This document shows positions 1 through 5,799 of a stretch of DNA of 5,828 bases, in pieces. Both the position numbers and the translations under genes were made by a program. The notes beneath the pieces were generated by a model, which had not been told where the DNA came from, did not search any database, and saw nothing but the letters and a program-made list of their open reading frames with translations. The DNA is from DASSWB01 sp035705495. Lineage in GTDB: Bacteria > Bacteroidota > Bacteroidia > Flavobacteriales > Flavobacteriaceae. The stretch is taken from assembly GCA_035705495.1 (NCBI GenBank), contig DASSWB010000032.1:1-5828 (forward strand), given 5' to 3'. Every line of letters starts with the position of its first letter. The stretch's first letter is position 1.

Positions 1-699
1 GAGCAATCGTACCGGTGCCAATTCTTTCAAAGTTAGAACCGTATCACCCTCTTTTGAGTTTACCACATATTCCTTGAATTTTTGATGAGAAGAAGCTTCA
101 TTCGAAGCCACAAACCGACTCCCGACTTGAACGCCATCGGCACCCAAAACCATTGCAGCCAACATTCCGCGACCCGTTGCAATTCCACCTGCCGCAATTA
201 AAGGAATGGAAAGCTGTTCTTTCACCATTGGAATCAGCGTGAAAGTGGTAGTTTCATCCCGACCGTTATGTCCTCCCGCTTCAAAACCTTCAGCCACAAC
301 TGCATCAACACCAGCTTCCTGTGCTTTGAGCGCAAATTTCACGCTACTTACGACGTGGACCACCGTGATTCCGTGGTTTTTTAAATGGGCAGTCCATGTT
401 TTCGGATTTCCGGCGGAAGTAAATACAATCTTAACACCTTCATCAATAATAATCTGAATGATTTCTTCAATATTCGGATAAAGCATGGGAACATTGACAC
501 CAAATGGTTTATCAGTGGCTTTTTTACATTTCAGAATATGTTCCCGCAACACTTCCGGATACATGGAACCTGCACCAATTATTCCCAATCCGCCAGCATT
601 GCTAACGGCACTTGCCAGTTTCCATCCGCTTGCCCAAATCATTCCAGCTTGCACAATTGGATACTTGATATGAAATAAGGCAGTAATTCTATTGTCCAT
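1..699 (-). CDS. Nitronate monooxygenase / FabK-like FMN oxidoreductase (3' part cut by window edge)
   Basis: The frame is open from an ATG at 699 to the window edge and gives 233 residues. The family is usually about 310-320 residues, so roughly 80 C-terminal residues lie outside. The fold is an FMN-binding TIM barrel of the 2-nitropropane dioxygenase family. Visible motifs are PIVQAGM (14-20), SNAGGLGIIGAG (33-44), GVNVP (67-71), the active-site segment AEGFEAGGHNG (136-146) with His144, and the FMN-phosphate region AAGGIATGRG (169-178) followed by GADGVQVGSRF (186-196). Members oxidise alkyl nitronates with O2, while the closely related FabK reduces enoyl-ACP in fatty acid synthesis. Sequence alone does not separate the two here. 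A housekeeping FabI elsewhere would favour the nitronate role. It starts 17 bases after the mnmA stop, so the two are probably cotranscribed. The family assignment is firm and the substrate is open. Confidence 0.88.
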   Translation of the reverse strand, partial: MDNRITALFHIKYPIVQAGMIWASGWKLASAVSNAGGLGIIGAGSMYPEVLREHILKCKKATDKPFGVNVPMLYPNIEEIIQIIIDEGVKIVFTSAGNPKTWTAHLKNHGITVVHVVSSVKFALKAQEAGVDAVVAEGFEAGGHNGRDETTTFTLIPMVKEQLSIPLIAAGGIATGRGMLAAMVLGADGVQVGSRFVASNEASSHQKFKEYVVNSKEGDTVLTLKELAPVRLL

Positions 700-716
700 T
701 TTTTCGTTTTAAAAAA

Positions 717-1904
717 TCATGCAATTACACCTGAACCCAAAAGTTCGTCATCTTGGTACCAAGCAACAAATTGTCCTTCAGTAATAGCCTCTTGAGCTTT
801 CTCAAATTCAACGTAAAGCATATCTTCAAACTGATGCAAAACAGCATTTTGCAACGGTTGACGATATCTGATTCGTGCTTGGATTTGCATTTTATCACCA
901 GAAGCTAAAGCTAAATCCTCTCGAATCCAATGGATTTCATCTTTTTTCACGCGGAGGACTTTTTTTAGAAGCCCTCTGTGATTTTTTCCTTGACCTGTGT
1001 AAATAATATTCTCATCCACATCGGTATCAATCACAAAAAGAGGCTCGGTTGTACCGCCAACGGCCAATCCTTTGCGCTGTCCTTTCGTGAAAAAATGTGC
1101 ACCGTCGTGTTTCCCAACGATTTTACCGCTGGTGACGGAGTAATTATATTTTTTGGAAAAGTAATCCAGTTCTGCTTTTTTGGTTGCAAAATCAGGTATG
1201 TCCTCATTGTATATTTCGCTTTTGGAATCGATTTCCACAATTACGCCTTCTTTGGGTTTTAATTTCTGCTGAAGAAATTCGGGTAATCTCACTTTTCCAA
1301 TAAAACACAGTCCTTGCGAATCTTTCTTATCTGCAGTGACCAAATTCTGCTCGGTTGCGATTTTTCTGACTTCGGATTTTTGCAGATCTCCAATCGGAAA
1401 AAGGGTTTTGGAAAGTTGTTCTTGAGAAAGCTGACATAGAAAATAAGATTGATCCTTATTTGCATCAGCGCCCGATAAAAGCTGGTAAATAGTTTCACCA
1501 TCTTTTTCAAATTCGGCTTTTCTACAGTAATGTCCCGTCGCCACATAATCGGCTCCCAAAGACAAAGCAATTTTCATGAAAACATCAAATTTGATTTCCC
1601 GATTGCAGAGCACATCAGGATTTGGGGTACGACCTTTTTCGTATTCCCCAAACATGTAATCGACAATGCGTTTTTGGTATTCTTCCGATAAATCTACAGT
1701 TTGAAATGGAATGCCAATTTTTTCTGCAACCAGCATCGCATCATTGCTATCATCAAGCCACGGACATTCATTCGAAATCGTAACCGAATCATCATGCCAA
1801 TTCTTCATGAAAAGTCCGATAACCTCATAACCCTGTTCCTTCAAAAGATAAGCGGTAACACTTGAATCTACTCCTCCCGATAATCCGACAACAACGCGTT
1901 TCAT
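717..1904 (-). CDS. mnmA: tRNA-specific 2-thiouridylase MnmA
   Basis: This cytoplasmic enzyme adenylates U34 of tRNA-Lys, -Glu and -Gln and replaces O2 with sulfur, giving the s2U34 part of the wobble modification. The 395-residue protein has the N-terminal PP-loop SGGVDSS (9-15) that binds ATP. The catalytic pair is visible as Cys100 in NPDVLCNREIKF and Cys200 in DSQGLCFIG, equivalent to E. coli Cys102 and Cys199. TGHYCR (123-128) and DQSYFL (151-156) are also conserved, as is the tRNA-binding motif GKHDGAHFFTKGQRKGL (264-280). A C-terminal beta-barrel follows. Compared with E. coli MnmA there are about 34 extra residues between Cys200 and GKHDG, and I recall a similar insertion in other Flavobacteriia. 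The ATG directly precedes the PP-loop strand, so the start is secure. It lies 35 bases after the MORN-repeat gene and 17 before the NMO gene, with no clear promoter of its own. Confidence 0.97.
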   Translation of the reverse strand: MKRVVVGLSGGVDSSVTAYLLKEQGYEVIGLFMKNWHDDSVTISNECPWLDDSNDAMLVAEKIGIPFQTVDLSEEYQKRIVDYMFGEYEKGRTPNPDVLCNREIKFDVFMKIALSLGADYVATGHYCRKAEFEKDGETIYQLLSGADANKDQSYFLCQLSQEQLSKTLFPIGDLQKSEVRKIATEQNLVTADKKDSQGLCFIGKVRLPEFLQQKLKPKEGVIVEIDSKSEIYNEDIPDFATKKAELDYFSKKYNYSVTSGKIVGKHDGAHFFTKGQRKGLAVGGTTEPLFVIDTDVDENIIYTGQGKNHRGLLKKVLRVKKDEIHWIREDLALASGDKMQIQARIRYRQPLQNAVLHQFEDMLYVEFEKAQEAITEGQFVAWYQDDELLGSGVIA

Positions 1905-1939
1905 TATATTTTTAAAGTTTGAAAAATTAATTTTGATTT

Positions 1940-2626
1940 CTATTTTCTAGTGGGTTGTGGTAAAGGATACTTACGTTCCTCATACACTTTTCCATTTCGG
2001 TAGTATTTCCAAACCCCATCTTGAAGATTATTTTTGTACTGACCCGTTATCGTAACATTTCCTTCCACATCATAATAAGTGACCGGGCCATTGAGTTTGC
2101 CGTCAACATAATTAAATTCCTTTAGGGGAACACCATGTTCAGAGTAAGTTTTTTCCTTTCCGTGAAGCTTTCCATTTTTGTAATTCAATTCCCCCGCGAT
2201 TCTTCCATTTTCAAAAAATGTTATTGAAGGTCCTTCGAGTTTATCGTTCACATAAAATTCGGTCATCATTATTTTGTCTGATCCTTTGTGATAATAAACC
2301 CATTTCCCTTCTCTCTTTTCACCGATCATAAATCCTTCGCTTACCAATTCCCCTTTTGGTGTATAGTATTTTATTGCAACTGAATCCGAGTTTTTAGAGA
2401 AAAGCTTTGTGGCTGCATGTTGATTTTTGACATCCTCGAAATAAAATTTGAAAAGTCCTACTTCCTCACCGTGTTCAAAAGTTCCTTCATAACGCAGTTG
2501 TTTCGACTTCGGAAAGGTTTTTTGCCAAAGCCCGTGACGTTTTCCATTTTCGTCAAATTGATTTACATTTTGTGTGAATCCGCTGGCTGAGATTATAAAA
2601 ATTATAAAAAGAAATAAAAATCGCAT
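1940..2626 (-). CDS. Exported MORN-repeat (YwqK-like) protein
   Basis: The 228-residue product begins with a hydrophobic signal peptide (residues 1 to about 18, one Arg then a Phe/Leu/Ile run). Cleavage is probably around residues 15-19, so the mature protein should be periplasmic or surface-exposed. The rest is a series of about seven MORN_2-type repeats with a period near 23 residues. Their G-x-W/F-x-x-Y/F cores are seen as NGKRHGLWQKTF (28-39), HGEEVGLFKFYF (52-63), GEKREGKWVYYH (102-113), NDKLEGPSITFF (127-138), NGKLHGKEKTYS (151-162), DGKLNGPVTYYD (175-186) and NNLQDGVWKYYR (199-210). Such proteins are often auto-annotated as 'YwqK family antitoxin', but no toxin partner is visible here and that label should not be taken as function. 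The role is unknown, and a binding or scaffold role in the envelope is only a guess. It appears to be the first gene of a unit with mnmA and the NMO gene. The signal peptide supports the chosen ATG. Confidence 0.85.
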   Translation of the reverse strand: MRFLFLFIIFIISASGFTQNVNQFDENGKRHGLWQKTFPKSKQLRYEGTFEHGEEVGLFKFYFEDVKNQHAATKLFSKNSDSVAIKYYTPKGELVSEGFMIGEKREGKWVYYHKGSDKIMMTEFYVNDKLEGPSITFFENGRIAGELNYKNGKLHGKEKTYSEHGVPLKEFNYVDGKLNGPVTYYDVEGNVTITGQYKNNLQDGVWKYYRNGKVYEERKYPLPQPTRK

Positions 2627-2675
2627 ATGTAATTCGTTTAAAGTTCGTTGGAAATCAAACTGGAATTTAAAACTG

Positions 2676-2683
2676 CAAAATTA
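2676..2683 (-). promoter_or_regulatory. -7 element TAATTTTG upstream of the MORN-repeat gene
   Basis: The minus strand carries TAATTTTG followed by CA, matching TAnnTTTG in the 113-base gap between the DUF4258-like gene and the MORN-repeat gene. Transcription would start near 2669, about 42 bases before the ATG at 2626. No TTG is found at the right distance for a -33 element, so strength is uncertain. It is the only promoter candidate I see for the MORN protein-mnmA-NMO unit. Confidence 0.42.
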
Positions 2684-2739
2684 AGAAATTTAAGTTGATT
2701 TCTTTTTTAGGTGGAATGGCAGTTATTGTGCCAAATAAA

Positions 2740-3120
2740 CTAATCTTTTGAAGCGATTTTTTCAATCTCCAAAATTGTCACCAATTCTTTGCAATTTTCC
2801 AAGGTAATTTGAAGAAAAGGATTGTTTTCTCCTTGAATCACATAAATATTACAAGAATCCAAATCCGTCTGACTTTGACTAAAATCAACGTCACCGTATT
2901 GTAGCACCCGATTGATACTTGTTGAATCGATTTGATTTTCTTCAATGAAAGAAAGTGCTTTTTCAGAATACACCTGCTCTTTATAATTGATATCTTGAAT
3001 GACCTTTGCCCCAGGACCATAATTGCAAGAAGCTTTTTTGCCATTAAAAAAATAAGCTAAAATGACCAATCCGACGGCAAATCCGCCGAGATAATAGCCT
3101 AAACGCTGTAAAAAATTCAT
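2740..3120 (-). CDS. Membrane-anchored DUF4258-like hypothetical protein
   Basis: The 126-residue protein has one transmembrane segment at about residues 8-25 (YYLGGFAVGLVILAYFF) after a short positively charged start, followed by a soluble domain of about 100 residues. This looks like an N-in signal anchor with the domain in the periplasm. The soluble part carries three cysteines (32, 90, 110) and the segment RVLQYGDVDFSQSQ (71-84). It ends in two predicted beta strands around QITLENC and LVTILEIEKI. I recall flavobacterial proteins of this shape annotated as DUF4258, but I cannot verify the match, and no function is known. Its ATG lies 2 bases after the TAA of the alanine dehydrogenase gene, so it is almost certainly in the same transcript and probably translationally coupled. 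The tight spacing also supports this start codon. Confidence 0.78.
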   Translation of the reverse strand: MNFLQRLGYYLGGFAVGLVILAYFFNGKKASCNYGPGAKVIQDINYKEQVYSEKALSFIEENQIDSTSINRVLQYGDVDFSQSQTDLDSCNIYVIQGENNPFLQITLENCKELVTILEIEKIASKD

Positions 3121-3122
3121 TT

Positions 3123-4322
3123 TTAAAATATTAAAAGATTGACATCACGGTAAGACATATCAAACCAATCTGCTACAGATTTGCTTGTTAAAATTCCGTG
3201 GTAAAAGTACAATCCATTTCTCAGACTTCTATCATATCTCAAAGTATTTTCCAAACCACCTTGTTCGCCGATGTGCAACAAATACGGAGTGAAAATATTA
3301 CTTATGGATAGGGAAGAGGTCCGAGCGTATCTTGAAGGAATATTCGGAACGCAGTAATGTACAATTCCGTGCTTTGTGAAAGTGGGTTTGTCATGGGTTG
3401 TTATTTCGCTTGTTTCGAAACATCCACCCATGTCAATACTGACATCAATGATTACTGCTCCTTTTTTCATGTTTTCAACCATGGGTTCGGTCACAATAAT
3501 CGGAGATCTGTTTTTTCCTCGCACCGCACCAATCACCACATCACAACGTTTTAATGCTTTCGTCAGGTTTTTGGGTTGTAGCGTGGAAGTATGTAAAGGC
3601 CGACCAAGATTTGTTTGGATACAGCGCAATTTATTCAGGGAGTTATCAAATATTTTTATATGTGCACCAAGTCCTAGTGCAGATCTGGCAGCGAATTCAC
3701 CAACCGTGCCTGCGCCTATAATAACAACTTCAATAGGAGGAACACCACTTATGTTCCCGAACATGAGTCCGTTACCATTGGGATTGTTGCTCATTAGTTC
3801 TGAAGCAATTAAAATGGAAGCGGTGCCGGCAATTTCGCTGAGCGCCCTTACAGCAGGATAAGTTCCATCTTCATCCCGAATAAATTCAAAAGCCAAAGCA
3901 GTAATTCTTTTTTCCGCTAGGGTTTGGAAATACTTTTTTTGTTGTGTTTTAAGTTGCAGCGCAGAAATAATAGTCGACTGCGGGTTAATGAGTTTTAATT
4001 CATTTAGGGAAGGAGGTTCGACTTTAAGAATAATTGGACAGGAAAATATTTTTTTGATGTCCTTGCAAATTTCCGCTCCGGCTTCAGAGTAATCACGATC
4101 GCTAAATCTTGCGCCTTCACCAGCTTTGCTTTCCATGATTATTTTGTGACCATGGGCAGTAAGAGCTGCAACAGCATCAGGCGTTAAACATACGCGCTTC
4201 TCCTGATAAGCATTTTCCTTCGGGATACCAATGCACAACTGGCCTTTATTCTTGTAGATTTCTAAAGTCTCTTCTTGTGGAAGTAATTGTTCTTTGGTAA
4301 AAGGAGATACTTTTTCTGCCAT
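3123..4322 (-). CDS. ald: Alanine dehydrogenase (Bacteroidota type, N-terminally extended)
   Basis: This predicted NAD-dependent enzyme interconverts L-alanine with pyruvate, ammonium and NADH in the cytoplasm. The 399-residue chain belongs to the AlaDH/PNT family. The N-terminal catalytic domain opens with GIPKE (32-36) and contains Arg43 and Lys100 (in ILKVEPP), matching the substrate-binding Arg15 and Lys75 of the Mycobacterium enzyme. The Rossmann NAD site is IIGAGTVGEFAAR (201-213) with Asp226 at the end of the second strand. Asp297 in VSIDMGGCFETSE matches catalytic Asp270. The usual catalytic His96 is replaced by Gln123 (ISALQL). About 27 residues precede the normal family start. There is no internal Met in that stretch, and PFTKEQLLPQEE resembles other Bacteroidota members, so the ATG at 4322 is accepted. 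Lysine-pathway or transhydrogenase-like relatives are less likely, but the His-to-Gln change leaves substrate specificity unproven. It is transcribed with the downstream membrane protein gene. Confidence 0.88.
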   Translation of the reverse strand: MAEKVSPFTKEQLLPQEETLEIYKNKGQLCIGIPKENAYQEKRVCLTPDAVAALTAHGHKIIMESKAGEGARFSDRDYSEAGAEICKDIKKIFSCPIILKVEPPSLNELKLINPQSTIISALQLKTQQKKYFQTLAEKRITALAFEFIRDEDGTYPAVRALSEIAGTASILIASELMSNNPNGNGLMFGNISGVPPIEVVIIGAGTVGEFAARSALGLGAHIKIFDNSLNKLRCIQTNLGRPLHTSTLQPKNLTKALKRCDVVIGAVRGKNRSPIIVTEPMVENMKKGAVIIDVSIDMGGCFETSEITTHDKPTFTKHGIVHYCVPNIPSRYARTSSLSISNIFTPYLLHIGEQGGLENTLRYDRSLRNGLYFYHGILTSKSVADWFDMSYRDVNLLIF

Positions 4323-4336
4323 AAGTTTACAAATGA

Positions 4337-4371
4337 AAATTAAAATTACGTGATTTTAATTTATTGGCAAA
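4337..4371 (-). promoter_or_regulatory. Predicted ald promoter overlapped by a palindrome
   Basis: On the minus strand a TTTG (-33-like, 4368-4371) is followed after 19 bases by TAATTTTA (4341-4348), one base from the Bacteroidota -7 consensus TAnnTTTG. Transcription would begin about 12 bases before the ald ATG. A palindrome covers the -7 element, with perfect 10-base arms AAATTAAAAT and ATTTTAATTT at 4337-4346 and 4353-4362 separated by TACGTG. This could be an operator, for instance for an Lrp/AsnC-type regulator, since such regulators control ald in other bacteria. It could also be a weak AT-only terminator hairpin for the upstream membrane protein gene. The pattern is seen directly and the function is inferred. 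Confidence 0.4.
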
Positions 4372-4386
4372 CTGTAAAATAGCGCA

Positions 4387-4986
4387 TTATAGTTTTTTGT
4401 AGTAATCTTCTTCTTCCTCCGCAGCCATGTCTGTATTTTCTCTTCGGAAATCTTCCAGATCCTGATAATCCTTTTTAGATGTTTGGGAAAAAACGGACAC
4501 ATTGGTTTCTTCCAGTTCACTTAAATCAATACCATATATGCGATCAAATATTTTTAGTCTAATAAGATAAACTAAACAAAAGATTCCAATAATAACAGGA
4601 GCAATATAGAGCAGGTCGTCGGTATCCATAAATCGGCGTTGATCCATATACGCGTCTTCATAAAAAGCGATGGTAAGTTGATAAGCATACATTAAAATTG
4701 GAACTAAGATGATATGGTACCACCAATGTTTGCAGGTAATAAACCAAATGATCAACAAGTAGAGAGGGACAAATTTTCCCAAATAAGTCCACGCCGCAGT
4801 CAACACATCTTCATAGTATTTACTCTGATAGCTAAAAAACGAATTTTCCCAAACAGGACTGTTTGGGAAAATTTCGTATAAGTAAAATATGTAAGGTGAA
4901 ATACCAATTAGGAGAGCCATAAGGCTACCCACCATAAGGTACTTTGATCTTTGTTCTGTCGACAGCTTGCTTTTGGATCGGGTCAT
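4387..4986 (-). CDS. Four-helix membrane protein with acidic cytoplasmic tail, function unknown
   Basis: I do not recognise a named family. The 199-residue product has a basic N-terminus (residues 1-16, TRSKSKLSTEQRSK) and four likely transmembrane helices at about 17-37, 68-85, 88-108 and 126-144. A hydrophilic C-terminal tail (about 145-199) ends in an acidic run, AAEEEEDYYKK. Positive residues at the N-terminus and after helix 4 (RLK) suggest both ends are cytoplasmic. Between helices 2 and 3 lies CKHWWYH, and helix 3 is followed by an acidic loop EDAYMDQRR. The start is uncertain. The ATG at 4986 gives a 62-base overlap with the small exported protein gene upstream, Met18 (ATG at 4935) reduces this to 11 bases, and Met23 (4920) removes it but shortens helix 1. 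The basic leader favours 4986. It probably shares a transcript with the small gene. Confidence 0.78.
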   Translation of the reverse strand: MTRSKSKLSTEQRSKYLMVGSLMALLIGISPYIFYLYEIFPNSPVWENSFFSYQSKYYEDVLTAAWTYLGKFVPLYLLIIWFITCKHWWYHIILVPILMYAYQLTIAFYEDAYMDQRRFMDTDDLLYIAPVIIGIFCLVYLIRLKIFDRIYGIDLSELEETNVSVFSQTSKKDYQDLEDFRRENTDMAAEEEEDYYKKL

Positions 4987-5071
4987 TGTGGTTGTCGTTT
5001 GTTGGTCCGGAAGTTACAAATAATGTTGCTCCAAAAATGGCCGCTGCGAATAAGATTGCTTTAATTTTCAT
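4925..5071 (-). CDS. Small exported protein, 48 residues, function unknown
   Basis: This short frame runs from ATG 5071 to TAG 4925. The product begins with a textbook signal peptide: MKIK, then an Ala/Ile/Leu/Phe core (ILFAAAIFGATLFV), then TSG. The mature part is about 25-27 residues, polar (PTNDNHNDPIQKQ), and ends in AVDRTKIKVPYGG. The DRTKIKVP ending reminds me of short C-terminal motifs in other small flavobacterial secreted proteins, but I cannot confirm this. There is no cysteine, so it is not a lipoprotein. It is preceded by a good promoter and a leader of about 130 bases, and its last 62 bases overlap the start of the 199-residue membrane protein gene in another frame. The signal peptide strongly supports coding, while the function is unknown. 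Confidence 0.72.
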   Translation of the reverse strand: MKIKAILFAAAIFGATLFVTSGPTNDNHNDPIQKQAVDRTKIKVPYGG

Positions 5072-5116
5072 GTCTTGTAGATTTTAAGTTTATAAGTGGT
5101 TTCGTTTTCTTGACGA

Positions 5117-5124
5117 CAAACCTA
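5117..5124 (-). promoter_or_regulatory. Isolated -7 element TAGGTTTG
   Basis: On the minus strand this is an exact match to the Bacteroidota -7 consensus TAnnTTTG. A transcript from here would have a leader of about 38 bases to the small exported protein. No TTG is present at the expected -33 spacing of 17-23 bases, so it may be a secondary promoter or a chance match in AT-rich DNA. Confidence 0.35.
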
Positions 5125-5210
5125 TAACTTTACAAAACATTAATTTTTAATTACTTAATCGTACTTTTGCAGCCCTTATGTCTTTTTTAACATTTATTTT
5201 TAATTGACGC

Positions 5211-5239
5211 CAAATGTACGTTAAAATTCAATAATTCAA
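5211..5239 (-). promoter_or_regulatory. Bacteroidota-type promoter for the small exported protein operon
   Basis: On the minus strand TTG (5237-5239) is followed after 18 bases by TACATTTG (5211-5218), matching both halves of the TTG-N17-23-TAnnTTTG promoter known from Flavobacterium and Bacteroides. Transcription should start near 5204, leaving a leader of about 130 bases before the ATG at 5071. It is the best promoter match in the window and is placed to drive the small exported protein and the 199-residue membrane protein. Confidence 0.6.
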
Positions 5240-5343
5240 GATAAAGTGACCAATAATTTTTTAAATTCACAAAATTCAGGCTAAGATGTAGGAAAAATAC
5301 TACGTAATTTTCACCTTGTAATTTCCCGTGTTTATAGGTGTTA

Positions 5344-5748
5344 TTAACAAAACTTTAACATTCGACTGTCGTTTTCTAGGCTCTCAATTTTTATTATAAC
5401 CGCATTTTCTGGAAGAAAAGATTTTATTTTTTGCGGCCATTCAATAAAAATCCATGCGTCCTTATCAAAATAATCTTCAATTCCAATATCTAAGGCTTCC
5501 GTTTCATTCTCTATTCGGTAAAAATCGAAATGATAAATCACGGAACCTGGAATTTCATATTCGTTTACAAGAGAGAAAGTCGGACTCGAAATAGCCGTTT
5601 TAACACCTAATTCCTTGCAAATTTCCTTTATTAAAGTCGTTTTTCCCGCTCCCATTTCTCCGTAAAACAAAATCCGTTTTGTTTTTGCATTCTGAATAAC
5701 ACGCCTTGCGACTTCTTTGATTTCTGAAATTTTATATTCTATTTCCAT
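5344..5748 (-). CDS. tsaE: tRNA t6A37 biosynthesis ATPase TsaE
   Basis: TsaE is the small P-loop ATPase that works with TsaB and TsaD to complete N6-threonylcarbamoyladenosine at A37 of ANN-decoding tRNAs in the cytoplasm. The 134-residue length fits the family. Walker A is GEMGAGKTT (30-38). The family's switch-like segment SSPTFSLVNEY (54-64), the HFDFYR motif (73-78) and the IEWPQKI motif (102-108, equivalent to the E-W-P/A-E signature) are all present. A C-terminal beta strand region follows. Two in-frame TAA codons in tandem end the gene (5344-5346 and 5341-5343). No promoter is apparent in the 51 bases upstream of the start, so it is probably cotranscribed with a gene to the right of the window. 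In several Flavobacteriia, as I recall, that neighbour is the PorX-type response regulator. Confidence 0.95.
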   Translation of the reverse strand: MEIEYKISEIKEVARRVIQNAKTKRILFYGEMGAGKTTLIKEICKELGVKTAISSPTFSLVNEYEIPGSVIYHFDFYRIENETEALDIGIEDYFDKDAWIFIEWPQKIKSFLPENAVIIKIESLENDSRMLKFC

Positions 5749-5799
5749 TCAGGAATTTGTTATTTATAAGATTTTTTCAGTCTTAAAAAATTCATTTTT

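Larger units (their letters stand above)
5072..5343. other. Intergenic region, 272 bases, promoter-bearing
   Basis: This is the longest gap in the window, lying between the tsaE stop and the small exported protein. It is very AT-rich. No convincing tRNA, structured RNA or reading frame is visible on either strand, and no strong GC-rich terminator follows tsaE. The only nearby inverted repeat there is CACCT/AGGTG with a 19-base loop. It holds one good minus-strand promoter (5211-5239), an isolated minus-strand -7 element (5117-5124) and an isolated plus-strand -7 element (5162-5169). Confidence 0.6.

Noticed and set aside
206..678. Three plus-strand open frames of 62-97 codons
   Set aside because: They lie opposite the NMO gene, whose conserved flavin-binding motifs prove the minus strand is coding. 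The plus-strand products are low-complexity and have no recognisable domain.
978..1570. Open frames within mnmA on both strands
   Set aside because: They are shadows of the mnmA frame, whose PP-loop and both catalytic cysteines are intact across the full length.
1940..2626. Toxin-antitoxin system suggested by the YwqK-like MORN protein
   Set aside because: No toxin-like partner is adjacent, the neighbours are mnmA and a DUF4258-like membrane protein, and the signal peptide sends the protein out of the cytoplasm.
2717..2733. Small hairpin TGGCA/TGCCA with a 7-base loop just after the DUF4258-like gene, as a terminator
   Set aside because: The stem is only 5 pairs and no T-run follows on the transcribed strand, so an intrinsic terminator is not supported.
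2838..3044. Minus-strand 68-codon frame inside the DUF4258-like gene
   Set aside because: It is an out-of-frame shadow with no signal or domain, while the main frame has a clean transmembrane anchor and operon spacing.
3357..3861. Plus-strand frames of 65 and 161 codons
   Set aside because: They lie wholly opposite ald, which has an intact NAD site and catalytic residues. The long frame is explained by codon bias of the coding strand.
5760..5799. Inverted repeats TAAGA/TCTTA and GAATTT/AAATTC upstream of tsaE
   Set aside because: The stems are short and AT-only in AT-rich DNA, which is expected by chance. There is no typical terminator shape.
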